Source: Kribbella rubisoli (GTDB lineage Bacteria; Actinomycetota; Actinomycetes; Propionibacteriales; Kribbellaceae). From it: DNA of 64,000 nt. The translations under genes were made by a program, and so were the position numbers. Positions 61,549 to 64,000 of the stretch are shown one piece after another (positions within the stretch are counted from its first letter, which is position 1; every line of letters begins with the position of its first letter). The notes beneath the pieces are model-generated. The model worked only from the letters and a program-made list of their open reading frames with translations, ran no database searches and was not told where the DNA came from. Location of the stretch: NCBI RefSeq assembly GCF_004217145.1, contig NZ_SHKR01000013.1, positions 310,001-374,000 of the forward strand. The letters run 5' to 3'.

Positions 61549-62819
61549 GTGAGACGAGGTGTGGGACTGACCGTGCTGGCGGCTGCGCTCAGCGTGGTGG
61601 TCAGCGGTTGTGGCAGCGGGGTGATCGACAAGAGCACGGACGGCATAGCGCCGGCCGAGGCGACCGGGACGTTGCGGGTGCTGATCCCGTCCTTCCCGCC
61701 CAGTACGAAGGGGCGCGAGGCGTTCCAGAACGTCGTCGACGAGTTCCACAAGACCTATCCGAAGATGAAGGTCGAGCCGGACTTCGCGACGTACAACAAC
61801 CTGAACGAGAAGCTGGCCACCTCGATCGCGGCCGGGATCCCGTACGACGTGATGGTCACCGGCGTCGGCTGGGTCCAGCCGTTCGCCTCCAAGAACATCT
61901 TCGAGGACCTGGGTAAGTACGGCGTGACGCCGGACTACATCAAGGAGAAGAGCACCCCGGCGCTGATCCCGGCGGTCACGTACGACAAGAAGTTGTACGC
62001 CTACCCGCTGCTGGCCGACGCCCGGGCGGTCGCGCTCCGCAAGAGCGCGTTCATCGAGGCGGGCCTCGACCCGGACAAGCCGCCGACCTCGCTGGCCGAG
62101 ATCAAGACCGCGGCCGAGAAGCTGACCAAGCGGGACAAGAACGGCAACATCACCCGCAGCGGCTTCGACCTCGCGTCCGCGACCGGCTTCCGGCAGTCGT
62201 TCACCACGTTCCTGGCCTCGACCGGTACGCCGCTGTACGTCGGCGGCGAGCCGAACTTCGACAACAAGGCCGGCCTGGACACGCTGCTGTGGATCAAGTC
62301 CATGATCAACAACGTCCAGCCGTACGGACAGACCAACGCTGCCCAGCAACCTCTGGTGCTGACTGGTGAGGCCGCGATGGGGATCGTCAACGGCGCCGTC
62401 GACTGCTCGGACAAGGGCATCGGCAAGAAGAACTGCGACGACCTGAAGTTCTTCCGCTTCGACAGCGGCAAGGAGATCGAGTACGTCGGTGGCGACCTGG
62501 CGTCGATCGGGTCCCGCAGCCGCCACAAGGACGCGGCCTGGGCCTTCATCCAGACGATGGTCAACAAGCCGACGCTGGACGCGATCGCCAAGCTGAACAA
62601 GAAGATCCCGGCCTACAAGGACGCCGGCAACTCGCCGCAGGCGGAGTCGAACCCGTTGAGCAACTTCACCGCGAACGGTCTGCAGTACGCCGCGAACGAG
62701 AACGAAGTGCCGTCGAACTGGCTCGAGATGCGCGGCAACTTCGACATCCAGCTCACCCAGGCGGTCCTCGGACAGAAGGATCCCGCCAAAGTGCTGCACA
62801 ACCTGGCAGGACAGTCACG

Positions 62820-62823
<4 letters not shown>
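61549..62823 (+). CDS. Sugar ABC transporter substrate-binding lipoprotein
   Basis: 424 residues. Short signal with lipobox ending at Cys21 (V-S-G-C), then a family 1 sugar-binding fold. GTG 61549 follows AAGGAG. It overlaps the first permease gene by ATGA. The protein is not closely similar in sequence to the binding protein at 5382, so a different sugar is likely. Confidence 0.93.
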
Positions 62824-63750
<927 letters not shown>

Positions 63751-63758
<8 letters not shown>

Positions 63759-64000
63759 CGCTGCATTGCCTTCGACCGGTACGAGCGTGAGCCGCCGGCC
63801 GTCGTCGCTCCGGCCGGGGCGGATCGCGTTGTACGTCGTGCTCATCGTCGGCGCGCTGCTGATGATCGTGCCGTTCCTGTGGATGCTGCTGACGTCGTTC
63901 AAGAGCGACCTCGAGGTGCAGCAGTTCAACTGGCTGCCTGGTGAGTTGCGTTGGCACAACTTCGTCGAGGCGATGCAGAGCGCGCCGTTCCTGCGGTACT
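63751..64000 (+). CDS. Sugar ABC transporter permease, MalG-like (partial)
   Basis: The first 83 codons are present before the window ends. A basic N-terminus leads into the first membrane segment (about 25-48), followed by F-K-S-D-L-E-V typical of MalG-type permeases. It is the second membrane subunit of this importer. Any ATPase or enzyme genes downstream are out of view. Confidence 0.9.

Overview
The window looks like a chromosome piece from a high-GC, Gram-positive actinomycete. Supporting signs are very high GC with GC-rich third codon positions, many GTG starts, several apparently leaderless genes, Tat-type lipoproteins, PadR, TetR and SigE-family ECF regulators, and sugar ABC importers without their own ATPase. 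A soil genus such as Kribbella or a relative is my best guess, from overall style rather than from a marker gene. No phage, insertion sequence, plasmid replication gene, CRISPR array or rRNA is visible. One tRNA-Ser(CGA) is present.

Region 1 (1-14.7 kb) is a carbohydrate locus and the most striking part of the window. A cupin and a Gfo/Idh/MocA oxidoreductase are read leftward from a clear promoter flanked by LacI-type operators. An FGGY kinase is divergent from a rightward operon: nucleoside-hydrolase-like protein, Tat lipoprotein sugar-binding protein, two permeases, a TIM-barrel sugar isomerase and a two-subunit transketolase. Beyond a ribB gene with an FMN riboswitch lie a GH140 (apiosidase-like) glycoside hydrolase and a SorC regulator. 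Apiosidase, importer, isomerase, FGGY kinase and split transketolase together match the known D-apiose to apulose to apulose-4-phosphate route, so I propose an apiose/apioside utilisation locus.

Region 2 (14.6-22.4 kb) holds a ThrE-like exporter, an unusual riboflavin synthase-DHBP synthase fusion followed by a methyltransferase, a TetR-membrane protein-FAD monooxygenase operon, and a cyclic-nucleotide-binding protein overlapping a class III adenylate cyclase. A 600-bp C-rich repeat stretch follows.

Region 3 (22.9-37.3 kb) is mostly housekeeping and regulation: GNAT, PadR with a HAAS-domain membrane protein, AraC-DinB fusion, secreted X-Pro dipeptidyl-peptidase, LacI regulator, MenB, Upp, TadA with its associated protein, tRNA-Ser, a CPA-type antiporter with a suggestive leader, a LytR_C protein, a VapB-like protein and a HerA-like ATPase. 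A frameshifted ricin-type lectin remnant lies between menB and upp.

Region 4 (37.4-49.8 kb) contains a diguanylate cyclase, two separate SigE-family sigma factor plus proline-rich membrane protein modules, a secreted SH3 protein interrupted by an in-frame amber codon, an XRE-DinB pair, a SnoaL-like protein, a PhyH oxygenase, an APH-type kinase, a methyltransferase, a 39-residue acidic peptide coupled to an M15-like peptidase, and a resolvase-fold protein lacking the catalytic serine.

Region 5 (50-64 kb) contains two MFS exporters, an XRE regulator, a GNAT, a DHFR-like protein, Tex with a long Gly/Arg/Gln tail, a DUF624 protein divergent from a DeoR-LacI chimera, a predicted cytosolic zincin coupled to an acidic partner, and the start of a second sugar ABC importer. 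That importer's promoter carries the same 14-bp operator as the region 1 cupin operon.
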